A stretch of DNA of 64,000 bases from contig SFFH01000002.1 of NCBI GenBank assembly GCA_004557905.1, positions 1-64,000 on the forward strand, given 5' to 3'. The notes below the pieces were generated by a model, which worked only from the letters and a program-made list of their open reading frames with translations, was not told the origin of the DNA and did no database searches. The translations under genes were made by a program, and so were the position numbers. Numbering within the stretch: the stretch's first letter is position 1; each line of letters begins with the position of its first letter. Origin of the DNA: Clostridiales bacterium. Its GTDB lineage: Bacteria > Bacillota > Clostridia > Christensenellales > Aristaeellaceae. Below, piece by piece: positions 36,155 to 44,420 of this stretch.

Positions 36155-37246
36155 GTGGTACAGCCCTTTAGAAAAATTGTCATCTCCGGCACGCCTTTTG
36201 AGCGCGGCGTCTCCTACGGAACGCAGGCACGCGCTGAAATCGAGGGATCGCTGAAGAATTACCGCCGTCTGTTTGACGAATCCAGAACGCATATCAACTA
36301 TGACGAGGCCGTTGTCAAGGCGCAGGGCTTCCTTCCTGCGATTGAAGCGATGGGCCCGGAGCTGGTCGAGGAAATGCGCGGCATCGCACAAGGCGCGCAG
36401 ATTCCCTTCGAGGAAATCGTTCTGCTCAACTGCCGCTCCGAGGTCTTTGCGCTCACGCCGCTGGCCAGGGACCGCGACGCGTCGGAGGAATGCACGGATC
36501 TGACGGTGCTGCCGGAAAAGACCGCGGACGGTCATTTGATCGTCGCCCAGAACTGGGACATGCTCCACTGGGCGGGCGACAACGCGCTGGTCGTCGAGAT
36601 CCTGCGCGAAGACGGGCCGGACATGCTCTGCGTGACGGAGGCCGGCATGCTCTGCCGCTACGGCCTCAACCGCAACGGTCTTGCGCTCACGGTCTCGAGC
36701 ATTCCCATCGGCCCTCTGCACGAGATCAACGGCACGCCCTCCATCGCCATCCGCCGCAAATTCCTCAGCGAAAGCCACTTCGCACCCGGCTTCGGTCATA
36801 TCATGGAGGCCGTACACATGAGCGGCATGCACTACAACATCGGCGGCGGCCGCGTGATGGGCACCGCACTGAGCATTGAGGCCTATCCGCAGGGCAAGTA
36901 CGTCATGTACGCGCAGGACGGCGTTCTGGCCCAGGCCAACCACAGCTGCTACCCCGGCGCCATGCAGCCCAATCGGAACATGGGCAGCACGCTCTACCGC
37001 GCCGAGATTCTCCGCCGGCTCATGCAGGCCAAGGAAAAGGTAACCGCGCAGGACGTGATGGAGGCGCTCAACAACAAAGCCGGCGCACCCTACAGCGTCT
37101 GCGCAGAGCGCACGCCGGGCAAGCCGGACTTTGAACAGGGCTGCACGCTGGCGGGCATCGTCATGGATGCCACAGACTGCCGCCTGTGGGTGCGCAGGGG
37201 CAACGATCCTGCCGTCCCCTATACGGAGTACACCTGGTCAAGGTGA
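36155..37246 (+). CDS. C45-family Ntn hydrolase (acyl-CoA:6-APA acyltransferase-like)
   Basis: A 363-residue protein that starts at GTG 36155 with AGGGAGGG six bases upstream. The C45 pattern is present: N-terminal domain with FERGVSYGTQ and the nucleophile Cys113 in ECTDLTVLP, followed by IVAQNWDM. Autocleavage before Cys113 would release the active beta subunit. No signal peptide, so it is cytoplasmic, unlike the exported Ntn hydrolase at 6.8-8.0 kb. Family members hydrolyse or transfer acyl groups on amino acids, penicillins or peptides. Its location behind a peptide transporter and two amidohydrolases points to deacylation of an imported N-acyl compound. Confidence 0.85.
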   Translation: MVQPFRKIVISGTPFERGVSYGTQARAEIEGSLKNYRRLFDESRTHINYDEAVVKAQGFLPAIEAMGPELVEEMRGIAQGAQIPFEEIVLLNCRSEVFALTPLARDRDASEECTDLTVLPEKTADGHLIVAQNWDMLHWAGDNALVVEILREDGPDMLCVTEAGMLCRYGLNRNGLALTVSSIPIGPLHEINGTPSIAIRRKFLSESHFAPGFGHIMEAVHMSGMHYNIGGGRVMGTALSIEAYPQGKYVMYAQDGVLAQANHSCYPGAMQPNRNMGSTLYRAEILRRLMQAKEKVTAQDVMEALNNKAGAPYSVCAERTPGKPDFEQGCTLAGIVMDATDCRLWVRRGNDPAVPYTEYTWSR

Positions 37247-37299
37247 CGCCGACGGCACGCGCCGCACTCCCTGGCAACAGGCCCTTGCAGAGCCCAATT

Positions 37300-37330
37300 A
37301 AGCCACCGGCTTCGCCGGTGGCTTTGACTT
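37300..37330. terminator. terminator after the peptide-transport operon
   Basis: AAGCCACCGGC / GCCGGTGGCTTT stem with a TTC loop; the same element as at 28211. Confidence 0.85.
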
Positions 37331-37336
37331 TGTCGA

Positions 37337-37365
37337 TTGATTAATTCGCGGCGATCCGCTATAAT
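37337..37365 (+). promoter_or_regulatory. promoter of the MFS-like transporter gene
   Basis: TTGATT (37337-37342), 17-bp spacer, TATAAT (37360-37365). A leader of about 100 bases follows with no recognisable element. Confidence 0.8.
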
Positions 37366-37472
37366 GGTAGCAATATCCGGCTTCCGCCGCAGGGCCGGAA
37401 ACATGCAGCGCGTTCATCGGCACGGAATCCGGATGACGGCGCCAGCAGCACAACAGAGGAGGCATATTCACC

Positions 37473-38846
37473 ATGCAGATGCAAAAGAAATCCATCGGCA
37501 GGCTGGAACTGGGCGTGCTGTGCAGCCTGTCAAGCAGCTACATGATGCTGCCATTTCTTGTATTCTCCAGCCTGCTGACCGGAGAAACCACAGCCGTGAA
37601 CTTCTTTGTGCCCGTGGTGATCCTGTATTCCATCCAGAGGGCCTGCCTGATTGCCCTGCGCGGGTTCGGCGAAATCACCAACCCCTACAGGATTCTGCGG
37701 GGCGGGCTGCTGCTCTCGCTGGCCGGCGCGGTGCTGATGGCGCTTTCCTCCCTGTACCGGCCGCTGCTGATGATCAGCGCGCTGCTGATCGGGGTGGGAC
37801 TCTCGCCGGTCCGCGCCATGTTCATCCCGCTGTATACCGCCGTCACGCAGCGGGACGCCTCCCTCAGGCAGGGAAAGCGCATCGGCACAGGCTTGTATCT
37901 GCTGGTCATGGTGCTGACGCTGATCCTGGGCAAAAGCCGCCTGCAGGTTGTTCCGTTCCTGTTTCTGCTTTACATCGCCTGCGCGCTGCTCATTCTGCTC
38001 CGCTTTGACGGCGACGCGCTGTTCGCGCGGCAGAAGGCCTTTGATACCGGCAGGAGGAAGCCTGTCTTCTTCATCTTTGGCGCGCTGGCGCTGCTTTGCC
38101 TGCTCATCCTGCGCCAGTACAGCCAGTCCGGCGTCTCTGCGCTGGTCTGGCTGACGCCGGCGATGCTGGTCATCTTTGTCGTACTGGAGATGTGCAGGCG
38201 AAGGAATTATGTGACGTTCATCTATCAGGCGTACTGGGCAGGCGCGGTGAAGAGCCATCTGCTGCTGTTCAGCCTGATTTATCACAGCTCTGTCGGCAAC
38301 ACCTCCATGGCGACGCTGACCTATCTCGGCATCGCGATGGGCAGCATTCTGGCGTCCCTGCTGAAAAAGCCGCTGGCGAGGCGCCTGCCGGGAGAACGCC
38401 TGAGCCGCGTATCCATGCTGCTCTCGGCGGCGCTGTCCTTCCTGCTGGCTGTCCCGTCGCAGGCGGCCAACCTGATCGGGCTTGTGCTCTCCGGCGCCTT
38501 TGGCAGCATCGTCGCGGCAGAGGCCGGCGCGTGCTACATGCGCGACGAGCGCCATGTGCCGCTGGAGCGCCCTCTTGTCCGGCTCAGAATCCACACGGCC
38601 GGCAGCATCATGCAGCAGCTGGCGATGTTCTTCATCATCTATCTGCTCGGAGAATGGGGCATTCACCGGAATCTTCTTGGAGCCTACGCCGCCGGAACGC
38701 CGGACCCGAAGCTCAGCCTTCTGCTGCGCACAGCCGGCCTGATCCTGAGCGCGGGGCTGCTGCTTTCCGCCGTCCTGATCGAGCGCTTCACAGGAAAACA
38801 GCGCAGCACAGGAGGAGAGAAAGGCGCAGACAGCAACGAACCGTGA
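37473..38846 (+). CDS. MFS-like polytopic membrane transporter
   Basis: A 457-residue protein with about 12 hydrophobic helices. The middle loop is short and basic (RQKAFDTGRRKP). Helix 3-4 loops carry GVGLSPVRAMFIPLYTAVTQRD, reminiscent of major facilitator transporters, and the C-terminus has a short acidic tail (GGEKGADSNEP). AGGAGG precedes the ATG. It sits between the peptide-transport operon and an AbgB-like gene, 22 bases from the latter; the cargo is unknown. A related non-MFS permease fold cannot be excluded. Confidence 0.7.
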   Translation: MQMQKKSIGRLELGVLCSLSSSYMMLPFLVFSSLLTGETTAVNFFVPVVILYSIQRACLIALRGFGEITNPYRILRGGLLLSLAGAVLMALSSLYRPLLMISALLIGVGLSPVRAMFIPLYTAVTQRDASLRQGKRIGTGLYLLVMVLTLILGKSRLQVVPFLFLLYIACALLILLRFDGDALFARQKAFDTGRRKPVFFIFGALALLCLLILRQYSQSGVSALVWLTPAMLVIFVVLEMCRRRNYVTFIYQAYWAGAVKSHLLLFSLIYHSSVGNTSMATLTYLGIAMGSILASLLKKPLARRLPGERLSRVSMLLSAALSFLLAVPSQAANLIGLVLSGAFGSIVAAEAGACYMRDERHVPLERPLVRLRIHTAGSIMQQLAMFFIIYLLGEWGIHRNLLGAYAAGTPDPKLSLLLRTAGLILSAGLLLSAVLIERFTGKQRSTGGEKGADSNEP

Positions 38847-38868
38847 ATTCACGAAAGGAGATATGCAT

Positions 38869-40254
38869 ATGGACAAGCAAACAGCTATCCGGTACCTGGA
38901 GGAAAGAGCGGCGGATTTCTATGCGCTCAGCGACAAGGTCTGGGATCACGCGGAGATTCGCTTTGGAGAGAAGCAGTCTGCCCAGGATTATGCCGCTTTT
39001 CTCGAGGCTGAAGGCTTTGCGGTGACCGTCGGCATCGCAAGGCTGAAAACAGCGTTTCGCGCCGAGTGGGGAAGCGGGAAGCCCGTGATCGGCTTTCTCG
39101 GAGAGTACGACGCGCTTGCCGGCCTGAGCCAGAAGGCGGGCGTCGCCGTGAAGGAAGCCCTTGAAAACGGCGGAAACGGACACGGCTGCGGCCACAACCT
39201 GCTCGGCGTTGGCGCGCTCATGGGTGCTGTCGGCCTCAAGCACGCGCTGGAAGCAGAGGGGAAGCCCGGAACCGTGGTCTTCTTCGGCTGCCCGGCCGAG
39301 GAGGGCGGCTCCGGAAAGACCTTCATGGCGCGCGAGGGCTGCTTTGATCAGCTGGATGCCGCCTTCAGCTGGCATCCGGACACCCGCAACATGATGCCGC
39401 CCGGGCCTGTTCTGGCGAATGATGTCATCCGTTACAGCTTCACCGGCAAGGCGTCCCACGCGGCGGCGGCGCCGGAGGCGGGAAGGAGCGCGCTTGACGC
39501 GCTGGAGCTGATGAACATCGGGGTGCAGTTTCTCAGGGAGCACATGCCGTCGACAGCCAGAATCCATTATGCCATTACGGATGCCGGCGGAAACTCGCCC
39601 AACATCGTGCAGCCCCACGCGTCCGCGCTGTATCAGATCAGGGCGCCCTTTGCCCCTGAGCTCGCGCAGCTGCTTGAGCGGGTCAACAACATCGCAAGGG
39701 GCGCGGCCCTGATGACCGATACGCAGGTGGAGATCCGGTTCCTGAAGGGAACCAGCAATACCGTGCTGATTCCCGCGCTGGACGAGGTCATGTACAACAA
39801 CATGTGCGAGATCCCCAACCCCGTTGCGCATGCGCAGGATTTGGCGTTTGCGGATGAGATCGTCAAAACGCAGAATCCCGAGCTGCCTGAAAACGCGTTT
39901 GATCTCAGGGTCAAGCCCTTCAACAAAGCGGGCAATGTGCCCATTCCGGGCTCGTCGGATACCGGCGACGTGAGCTGGGTCTGTCCGGTTTCGCAGTGCG
40001 CTGCGAGCACCTGGCCGGTGGGAACAGCCGCCCACACCTGGCAGGCTGTCGCCTGCGGGAAGAGTGACTTTGCGCACAGGGGCATGCTGTATGCGGGGCA
40101 GGTCCTCGCGGCAACGGCGGTGGACGTCTGCAATCGGCCCGAAATCCTTGCCGAGGCATGGAAGCAGCTGAAGGAGAAGACGGGCAATCAGCCCTATCAT
40201 TGCCCGATTCCGCCGGAGATTACGCCGGAGCTCCTGGAGTCTGAAACCACCTGA
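38869..40254 (+). CDS. abgB: AbgB-like M20 amidohydrolase
   Basis: A 461-residue amidohydrolase. Start at the second of two close ATGs (38869), with AAAGGAGA at better spacing. Features of AbgB: GEYDAL, a GNGHGCGHNLLG metal motif, CPAEEGGSGKTFMA, the lid domain, and a C-terminal SSDTGDVSW plus HTWQAVACGKS stretch. In E. coli AbgB pairs with AbgA to split p-aminobenzoyl-glutamate. An abgA-like gene, damaged, lies 18.5 kb away. AbgB relatives also act alone on N-acyl amino acids. Probably cotranscribed with the MFS-like gene. Confidence 0.85.
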   Translation: MDKQTAIRYLEERAADFYALSDKVWDHAEIRFGEKQSAQDYAAFLEAEGFAVTVGIARLKTAFRAEWGSGKPVIGFLGEYDALAGLSQKAGVAVKEALENGGNGHGCGHNLLGVGALMGAVGLKHALEAEGKPGTVVFFGCPAEEGGSGKTFMAREGCFDQLDAAFSWHPDTRNMMPPGPVLANDVIRYSFTGKASHAAAAPEAGRSALDALELMNIGVQFLREHMPSTARIHYAITDAGGNSPNIVQPHASALYQIRAPFAPELAQLLERVNNIARGAALMTDTQVEIRFLKGTSNTVLIPALDEVMYNNMCEIPNPVAHAQDLAFADEIVKTQNPELPENAFDLRVKPFNKAGNVPIPGSSDTGDVSWVCPVSQCAASTWPVGTAAHTWQAVACGKSDFAHRGMLYAGQVLAATAVDVCNRPEILAEAWKQLKEKTGNQPYHCPIPPEITPELLESETT

Positions 40255-40281
40255 GCGCTGCGCGGCTTCGGGAAACTGACA

Positions 40282-40348
40282 GGCTCCCTATGGAGCAGCC
40301 GTCCGGAATGACAAGGCTTCCGGGGCTGCGCCATAGGGGCCATTTTGT
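40282..40348 (+). terminator. long terminator hairpin after abgB
   Basis: A 60-base hairpin: GGCTCCCTATGG-GCAGCC pairs with GGCTGC-CCATAGGGGCC, with an inner CCGGAA / TTCCGG stem, followed by ATTTTGT. Confidence 0.8.
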
Positions 40349-40448
40349 GTATCCCTGCAAGGTGCCGATGGAACGGCGGGGCAGGGTCTCCCGCGCGGAC
40401 GCGGAGCGGCTGCCTGTGCGAAAGGGCGCGATGTGGTGAGAAAACGGA

Positions 40449-40478
40449 TTGACGAACGCGGCCTGCGGGCATTATAAT
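40449..40478 (+). promoter_or_regulatory. promoter of the btuFCD transcript
   Basis: TTGACG (40449-40454), 18-bp spacer, TATAAT (40473-40478), 21 bases upstream of the riboswitch. Confidence 0.85.
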
Positions 40479-40499
40479 GTCCTACGACAAATGAATAGC

Positions 40500-40674
40500 C
40501 GGTGTATCTGCGCCGTGAGGCGCGGCGCGCTCCCTCATGGGCGCGTCATGGGAATGCGGATGAGATTTCCGGGCTATCCCAGTAACCGTGAAGCGGACGA
40601 ACGCAGCAAAGCCATTGCGCAAGCGAGAAGGCGGCAAGTAGGATGAGGCCAAGCCGGGAGACCTGTTTACACCG
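40500..40674 (+). ncRNA. cobalamin riboswitch
   Basis: P1 is closed by CGGTGTA (40500-40506) and TACACCG (40668-40674). Conserved core elements are in order: GGGAAT...GCGG, AGTAACCGTGAAGCGG, GCCATTG (GCCACTG in the consensus), AAGTAGGATGA, and the B12 box AAGCCGGGAGACCTG. This is the adenosylcobalamin-type aptamer that represses B12 uptake genes when cobalamin is abundant. It is followed by an intrinsic terminator at 40746 and by btuFCD. Confidence 0.9.
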
Positions 40675-40745
40675 CGAAAATCATTCCTCTGGGATTGGGA
40701 ATTGCTATGGAAGCTGCGGACGCCATGCGCCGCGCGGCTTGTTTA

Positions 40746-40778
40746 GTGTTCCTCAGGGAGGAGCACGTTTTTCTTTTT
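40746..40778 (+). terminator. riboswitch expression-platform terminator
   Basis: GTGTTCCTC / GAGGAGCAC stem (one G-U pair), loop AGG, then GTTTTTCTTTTT. It lies between the aptamer and btuF, indicating transcriptional control by premature termination. Confidence 0.85.
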
Positions 40779-40868
40779 CGGGCGGCATGCGCACGAATGC
40801 CATGCCTTTCAGGGGAAGGACGGGCGCCTTCAGCTGATTCATTTGATCAGAAAACAGGAGGGACTGTC

Positions 40869-41783
40869 ATGTCCAGAAAGATTCTTGCTCTGCTTCTCGC
40901 CGTGCTGCTCGCGCTCTGCCTGAGCGGCGCCTGCGCCGAGAGCACGTCCGTTACCGTCACCGATATGTATGGCCGCGAGATCACGCTCAGCCAGCCGGCG
41001 GAGCGCATCGTCGCGCTGACGCCGTCCGACTGCGAAATCCTCTGCGCGCTGGGCGGCGAAAGCCTGCTCGTCGGCCGCGGCGCGTACTGCGACTACCCGG
41101 AGACGATCGCCGCAGTGCCGGTCGTTCAGTCCGGCGCGGAGACCAACATCGAGGAAATCCTCGCGCTCGAGCCGCAGGTGGTGCTCATGAGCGACATGTC
41201 CCAGACGATGGAACAGGTCGGCATGCTTGAGCAAAACGGCGTGCAGGTGGTCATCAGCGACGCCAACGATATCGAGGGCGTGTATACGGCGATCCGCATG
41301 ATCGGCGCGCTGACGGGCCGGGACGCGCAGGCCGAGACGCTGGTTGCGGATATGCAGGCCACGTTTGATGCAATCGCCGCGAAGAGCCAGGCGTCCGGCA
41401 GGACGGTGTACTTCGAGGTGTCCCCGCTCCAGTACGGCCTGTGGACGGCCGGCAGCAACACCTTCATGGACGAGCTGGCGGCCCTGTGCGGCCTGACCAA
41501 CGCGTTTGCGGATGTGGACGGCTGGAGCGCCGTGTCCGAGGAGCAGGTGCTCGCCCGCGATCCGGACTACATCGTGACCATCGCCATGTACTTCGGCGAG
41601 GGCCCCACGCCGGTGGAGGAGATCATGGGCCGCACGGGCTGGGACGGCCTGAAGGCTGTCGCGAACGGCCATATCCTGAACGCGGATTCCAACGCCATCT
41701 CCCGCCCGGGCCCGCGGCTGAAGGATGCGGCGATCGAGCTGTTTGACTTCATCAGCGCTGCCGAAGCGGAGCAGGCGGAATGA
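40869..41783 (+). CDS. btuF: cobalamin/iron-type ABC transporter substrate-binding protein
   Basis: A 304-residue exported protein. AGGAGGG precedes the ATG; a signal peptide ends near GACAES. It is a class III (BtuF/FhuD-like) binding protein: VTVTDMYGREITL, PAERIVALTPSDCEILCALG, ETNIEEILALEPQVVLMS and the rigid backbone helix. The cobalamin riboswitch upstream makes cobalamin the probable ligand. Unlike the other binding-protein genes in the window, it overlaps the permease gene directly. Confidence 0.88.
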   Translation: MSRKILALLLAVLLALCLSGACAESTSVTVTDMYGREITLSQPAERIVALTPSDCEILCALGGESLLVGRGAYCDYPETIAAVPVVQSGAETNIEEILALEPQVVLMSDMSQTMEQVGMLEQNGVQVVISDANDIEGVYTAIRMIGALTGRDAQAETLVADMQATFDAIAAKSQASGRTVYFEVSPLQYGLWTAGSNTFMDELAALCGLTNAFADVDGWSAVSEEQVLARDPDYIVTIAMYFGEGPTPVEEIMGRTGWDGLKAVANGHILNADSNAISRPGPRLKDAAIELFDFISAAEAEQAE

Positions 41784-42805
41784 AAACGGACCGCTTCCCG
41801 CCGGGCATGTACATCCTCATGACGGCGGCGCTGATCGCGGCGATGCTGCTGTGCGTCTGCGTGGGCAGCGTGTCCATCCCGCTTTCCGACACGGTTTCGG
41901 TGATCTGGCGCGCGCTGCGGGGGCTGGAGGCGCCGGCGGGCATGGGCAGAAACATCATCTTCAACGTCCGCCTGCCGCGCGTGCTCAACGTCGCGCTGAT
42001 GGGCGCGGCGCTGTCGCTGTGCGGCGCGGCCATGCAGGGCCTGCTGCGCAATCCGCTGGCGGACGGATCGACGCTTGGCGTGTCCTCCGGCGCGTCGCTG
42101 GGCGCGGTGCTCGCGTTGGCGTTCGGCGTGCAGCTCCCGGGGACGGTCTATGGCGGCGTGATGGCGATGGCCATGCTCTTTGCGTTCCTGTCGCTGCTGC
42201 TGATTCTGTCGCTGGCCTACGCGCTGGACAGGTCGCTCTCCACCAACAGCATTATTCTCATCGGCGTCATCTTCTCCATGTTCGCCTCGAGCCTCATCAC
42301 GCTGATCATCTCCTTCGCGGGCGATCAGGTGCGCTCCATCACCTTCTGGACGATGGGCTCCCTCTCCGGCACGGGCTATGCGCACGCGAGAATCCTCGCG
42401 CTGGTGCTGCTTGTGTGCGGCGGCGTGCTCCTGCGCTGCGCGCGGGAGCTCAACGCCTTTGCCATCGGGGAGGACAACGCGCGCTGCATTGGCGTCAATG
42501 TGAGGCGCGTCAAGCTCGTCATCCTGGTGACGGTCTCCGTGCTCATCGGCGTGTGTGTGTCCGTCGGCGGTACGATCGGCTTTGTCGGCCTCGTGATGCC
42601 GCACATGGCGCGTATGGTCGCCGGACCGAACCACAGAAAGCTGCTGCCCGCCTCGATGTTCTCCGGCGCGGCGTTCCTGCTGCTGGCGGATCTGGCGGCG
42701 CGCACGCTGCTGCGCCCCATCGAGCTGCCCATCGGCGTGGTGACGTCCATGGTCGGCGCTGTGGCGTTTGTGGCCGTCTTCTATCATGCCAGAAAGGTGG
42801 GGTGA
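41780..42805 (+). CDS. btuC: cobalamin ABC transporter permease
   Basis: A 341-residue FecCD/BtuC-type permease with about ten hydrophobic helices. Landmarks: NVRLPRVLNVALMGAALSLCGA (cut), RNPLADGSTLGVSSGASLGA (cut), and GTIGFVGLVMPHMARMVAGPNHR (cut), the ATPase-contacting loop. The ATG overlaps the btuF stop by four bases (ATGA). Confidence 0.92.
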   Translation: MKTDRFPPGMYILMTAALIAAMLLCVCVGSVSIPLSDTVSVIWRALRGLEAPAGMGRNIIFNVRLPRVLNVALMGAALSLCGAAMQGLLRNPLADGSTLGVSSGASLGAVLALAFGVQLPGTVYGGVMAMAMLFAFLSLLLILSLAYALDRSLSTNSIILIGVIFSMFASSLITLIISFAGDQVRSITFWTMGSLSGTGYAHARILALVLLVCGGVLLRCARELNAFAIGEDNARCIGVNVRRVKLVILVTVSVLIGVCVSVGGTIGFVGLVMPHMARMVAGPNHRKLLPASMFSGAAFLLLADLAARTLLRPIELPIGVVTSMVGAVAFVAVFYHARKVG

Positions 42806-42808
42806 GCC

Positions 42809-43564
42809 ATGCTGAAAGCGGAGCGCGTCACGGTCTGCTGTGACGGCCAGGTGATCGTGGATGATCTGTCCTTTGCACTTGAGGCGGGGCAGTGGCTCAT
42901 GCTCGTCGGCCCCAACGGCGCAGGCAAGAGCACGCTGATCCGCGCGATTGCGCAGGGCGTGCCCTATACGGGCAGCATCACGCTGGACGGGCGGGATATC
43001 CGCGCCTATAAGCCGGCGCAGCTCGCCCAAAGGATCGGCGTGCTGAGCCAGCAGCACAGCGTGGGCTACGCCTATTCGGTGGAGGAAGTTGTATCGCTGG
43101 GCCGCTACGCGCATGCTGCCGGCTTCCTGTCCGGCGGCGACGCGGAGGGAAAGGCGCGCGTGGAGGAGGCGCTGGAGATGACGGGCCTTGCGCACCTGCG
43201 CCGTACGAGCGTGCTCACGCTCTCCGGCGGCGAGCTGCAAAGGACGTTTCTGGCGCAGGTGTTTGCGCAGAATCCGCAGATTCTGATGCTGGACGAGCCG
43301 GCCAACCACCTGGATCTGGTGTATCAGAAGCACATCTTTTCCCTGATCGGCGAGTGGCTGAAAACGCCGGGGCGCGCGGTGATGTCCGTGGTGCACGACC
43401 TGAGCCTGGCGCGCAGATACGGAACGCAAGCGGTGCTGATGGACCATGGACAGAGCGTCGCACAGGGGACCATCCCCGAAACGCTGACCAATGAAAATCT
43501 GCAGGCCGTTTATGGGATGGACGTCTTCGGCTGGATGCGCGAGATGTACGCGCAGTGGCAGTAG
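42809..43564 (+). CDS. btuD: cobalamin ABC transporter ATPase
   Basis: A 251-residue ATPase. Walker A GPNGAGKST near 35-43, Q-loop LSQQHS, signature LSGGELQR, Walker B ILMLDEPANHLDL, and the H-loop VVHDLSL. It starts three bases after btuC. A MITE-like repeat lies 32 bases downstream and no other terminator is visible on this strand. Confidence 0.92.
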   Translation: MLKAERVTVCCDGQVIVDDLSFALEAGQWLMLVGPNGAGKSTLIRAIAQGVPYTGSITLDGRDIRAYKPAQLAQRIGVLSQQHSVGYAYSVEEVVSLGRYAHAAGFLSGGDAEGKARVEEALEMTGLAHLRRTSVLTLSGGELQRTFLAQVFAQNPQILMLDEPANHLDLVYQKHIFSLIGEWLKTPGRAVMSVVHDLSLARRYGTQAVLMDHGQSVAQGTIPETLTNENLQAVYGMDVFGWMREMYAQWQ

Positions 43565-43595
43565 TCTGAATTGCGCAATGGGGAGCTAATGTTGA

Positions 43596-43735
43596 CGAAG
43601 GACCTCATCCGTCTTGCCTGCGGCAAGCCACCTTCCCCAAAGGGGAAGGCTGGTTTACTGCGAAGCCGCTCAACAAACTTGCCTTCCCCTATGGGGAAGG
43701 TGGCCGAGCGGAGCGAGGTCGGATGAGGTCCTTCG
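43596..43735. repeat. MITE-like palindromic repeat element
   Basis: A 140-bp element bounded by 16-bp perfect inverted repeats CGAAGGACCTCATCCG (43596-43611) and CGGATGAGGTCCTTCG (43720-43735). Inside are two CCTTCCCC-N3-GGGGAAGG palindromes and GCCACCTTCCCC / GGGGAAGGTGGC arms, so the whole element can fold on itself. It lies between convergent btuD and the ECF S-component gene and may serve as a bidirectional terminator. No transposase is encoded. Confidence 0.85.
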
Positions 43736-43757
43736 CTCGCATTCGCTCCCTTATGTA

Positions 43758-43793
43758 AATAACAAAGCGGCCCTCCATGCCGGAGAGCCGCTT
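43758..43793 (-). terminator. terminator of the DUF3842-ECF S operon
   Basis: On the minus strand AAGCGGC-TCTCC pairs with GGAGG-GCCGCTT around a five-base loop, followed by TGTTATTT. It starts nine bases past the stop codon. Confidence 0.75.
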
Positions 43794-43801
43794 GATTTGT
43801 C

Positions 43802-44356
43802 TTATTCTGCTTTCTGAATGTTCTTCAGCCACGGCAGCGCGCGCTGAAGCGCAAGCACGATGACGGGAATCAGCACGATATGCAGGAGGATGCCCGGAAT
43901 CGCCGTGGTGAACGCGCCGGCCATAAAAGCGGCCCAGGTGAACGCGGTGCCCGACAGGCCGGAGAGCGCCAGGCGGACGGCGCCCCACGCGACGCGGCCC
44001 AGCAGCATCGCGGTCACGAGCGAGATGTAGAGATTGACCGTTTTGCGCGGCAGACGGGCGTAGAGCAGGCCGCTCACCGCGCCGTAGACCGCCAGCTCCG
44101 CGCACATGGCGATGCCGGTGGGGAAGAGCTTGGGCATACCAAAGAGCGCAAAGCGCAGCAGCGGCGCGATCAGCCCGACCACGGCGCCCCAGAACGGGCC
44201 GACGAGGAAGCCGCACAGCAGCACCGGAATGTGCATCGGACAAAGCATGTTGCCGATTTCCGGAATCTGGCCCGTGAGGAAGGGCAGCACCATGCACAGG
44301 GCAAGGCAGAGGGCGGCGAGGACGAGCTTCTGGATACGGATGGTGTTCGTGTTCAT
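43802..44356 (-). CDS. ECF transporter S component
   Basis: A 184-residue membrane protein with six hydrophobic helices and a charged C-terminus (LPWLKNIQKAE). Start at 44356 with AAGGGAGAAG upstream; the longer frame has no ribosome site. The helix-3 region CPMHIPVLLCGFLVGPFWGAVVG and following LRFALFGMPKLFPTG are typical of vitamin-binding S components, which use a shared EcfAAT module. No EcfA or EcfT gene is in the window. The vitamin is not deducible; despite proximity to btuFCD, the convergent orientation argues against a direct link to cobalamin. Confidence 0.8.
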   Translation of the reverse strand: MNTNTIRIQKLVLAALCLALCMVLPFLTGQIPEIGNMLCPMHIPVLLCGFLVGPFWGAVVGLIAPLLRFALFGMPKLFPTGIAMCAELAVYGAVSGLLYARLPRKTVNLYISLVTAMLLGRVAWGAVRLALSGLSGTAFTWAAFMAGAFTTAIPGILLHIVLIPVIVLALQRALPWLKNIQKAE

Positions 44357-44420
44357 GATTCTTCTCCCTTTTGTTGATGTGTCTCCAATCTGGGACGGGA
44401 GAAGCGCCTTCATGACGCCG

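Noticed and set aside
34109..36943. A 944-codon open frame on the minus strand opposite the peptide-transport ATPase genes
   Set aside because: It lies entirely over well-supported plus-strand genes, has no family similarity and no ribosome site; GC-rich codon use leaves the opposite strand free of stops.
43632..43700. Repeated CCTTCCCC/GGGGAAGG units as the beginning of a CRISPR array
   Set aside because: Only two units, with no spacer periodicity, within a single palindromic element bounded by long inverted repeats.
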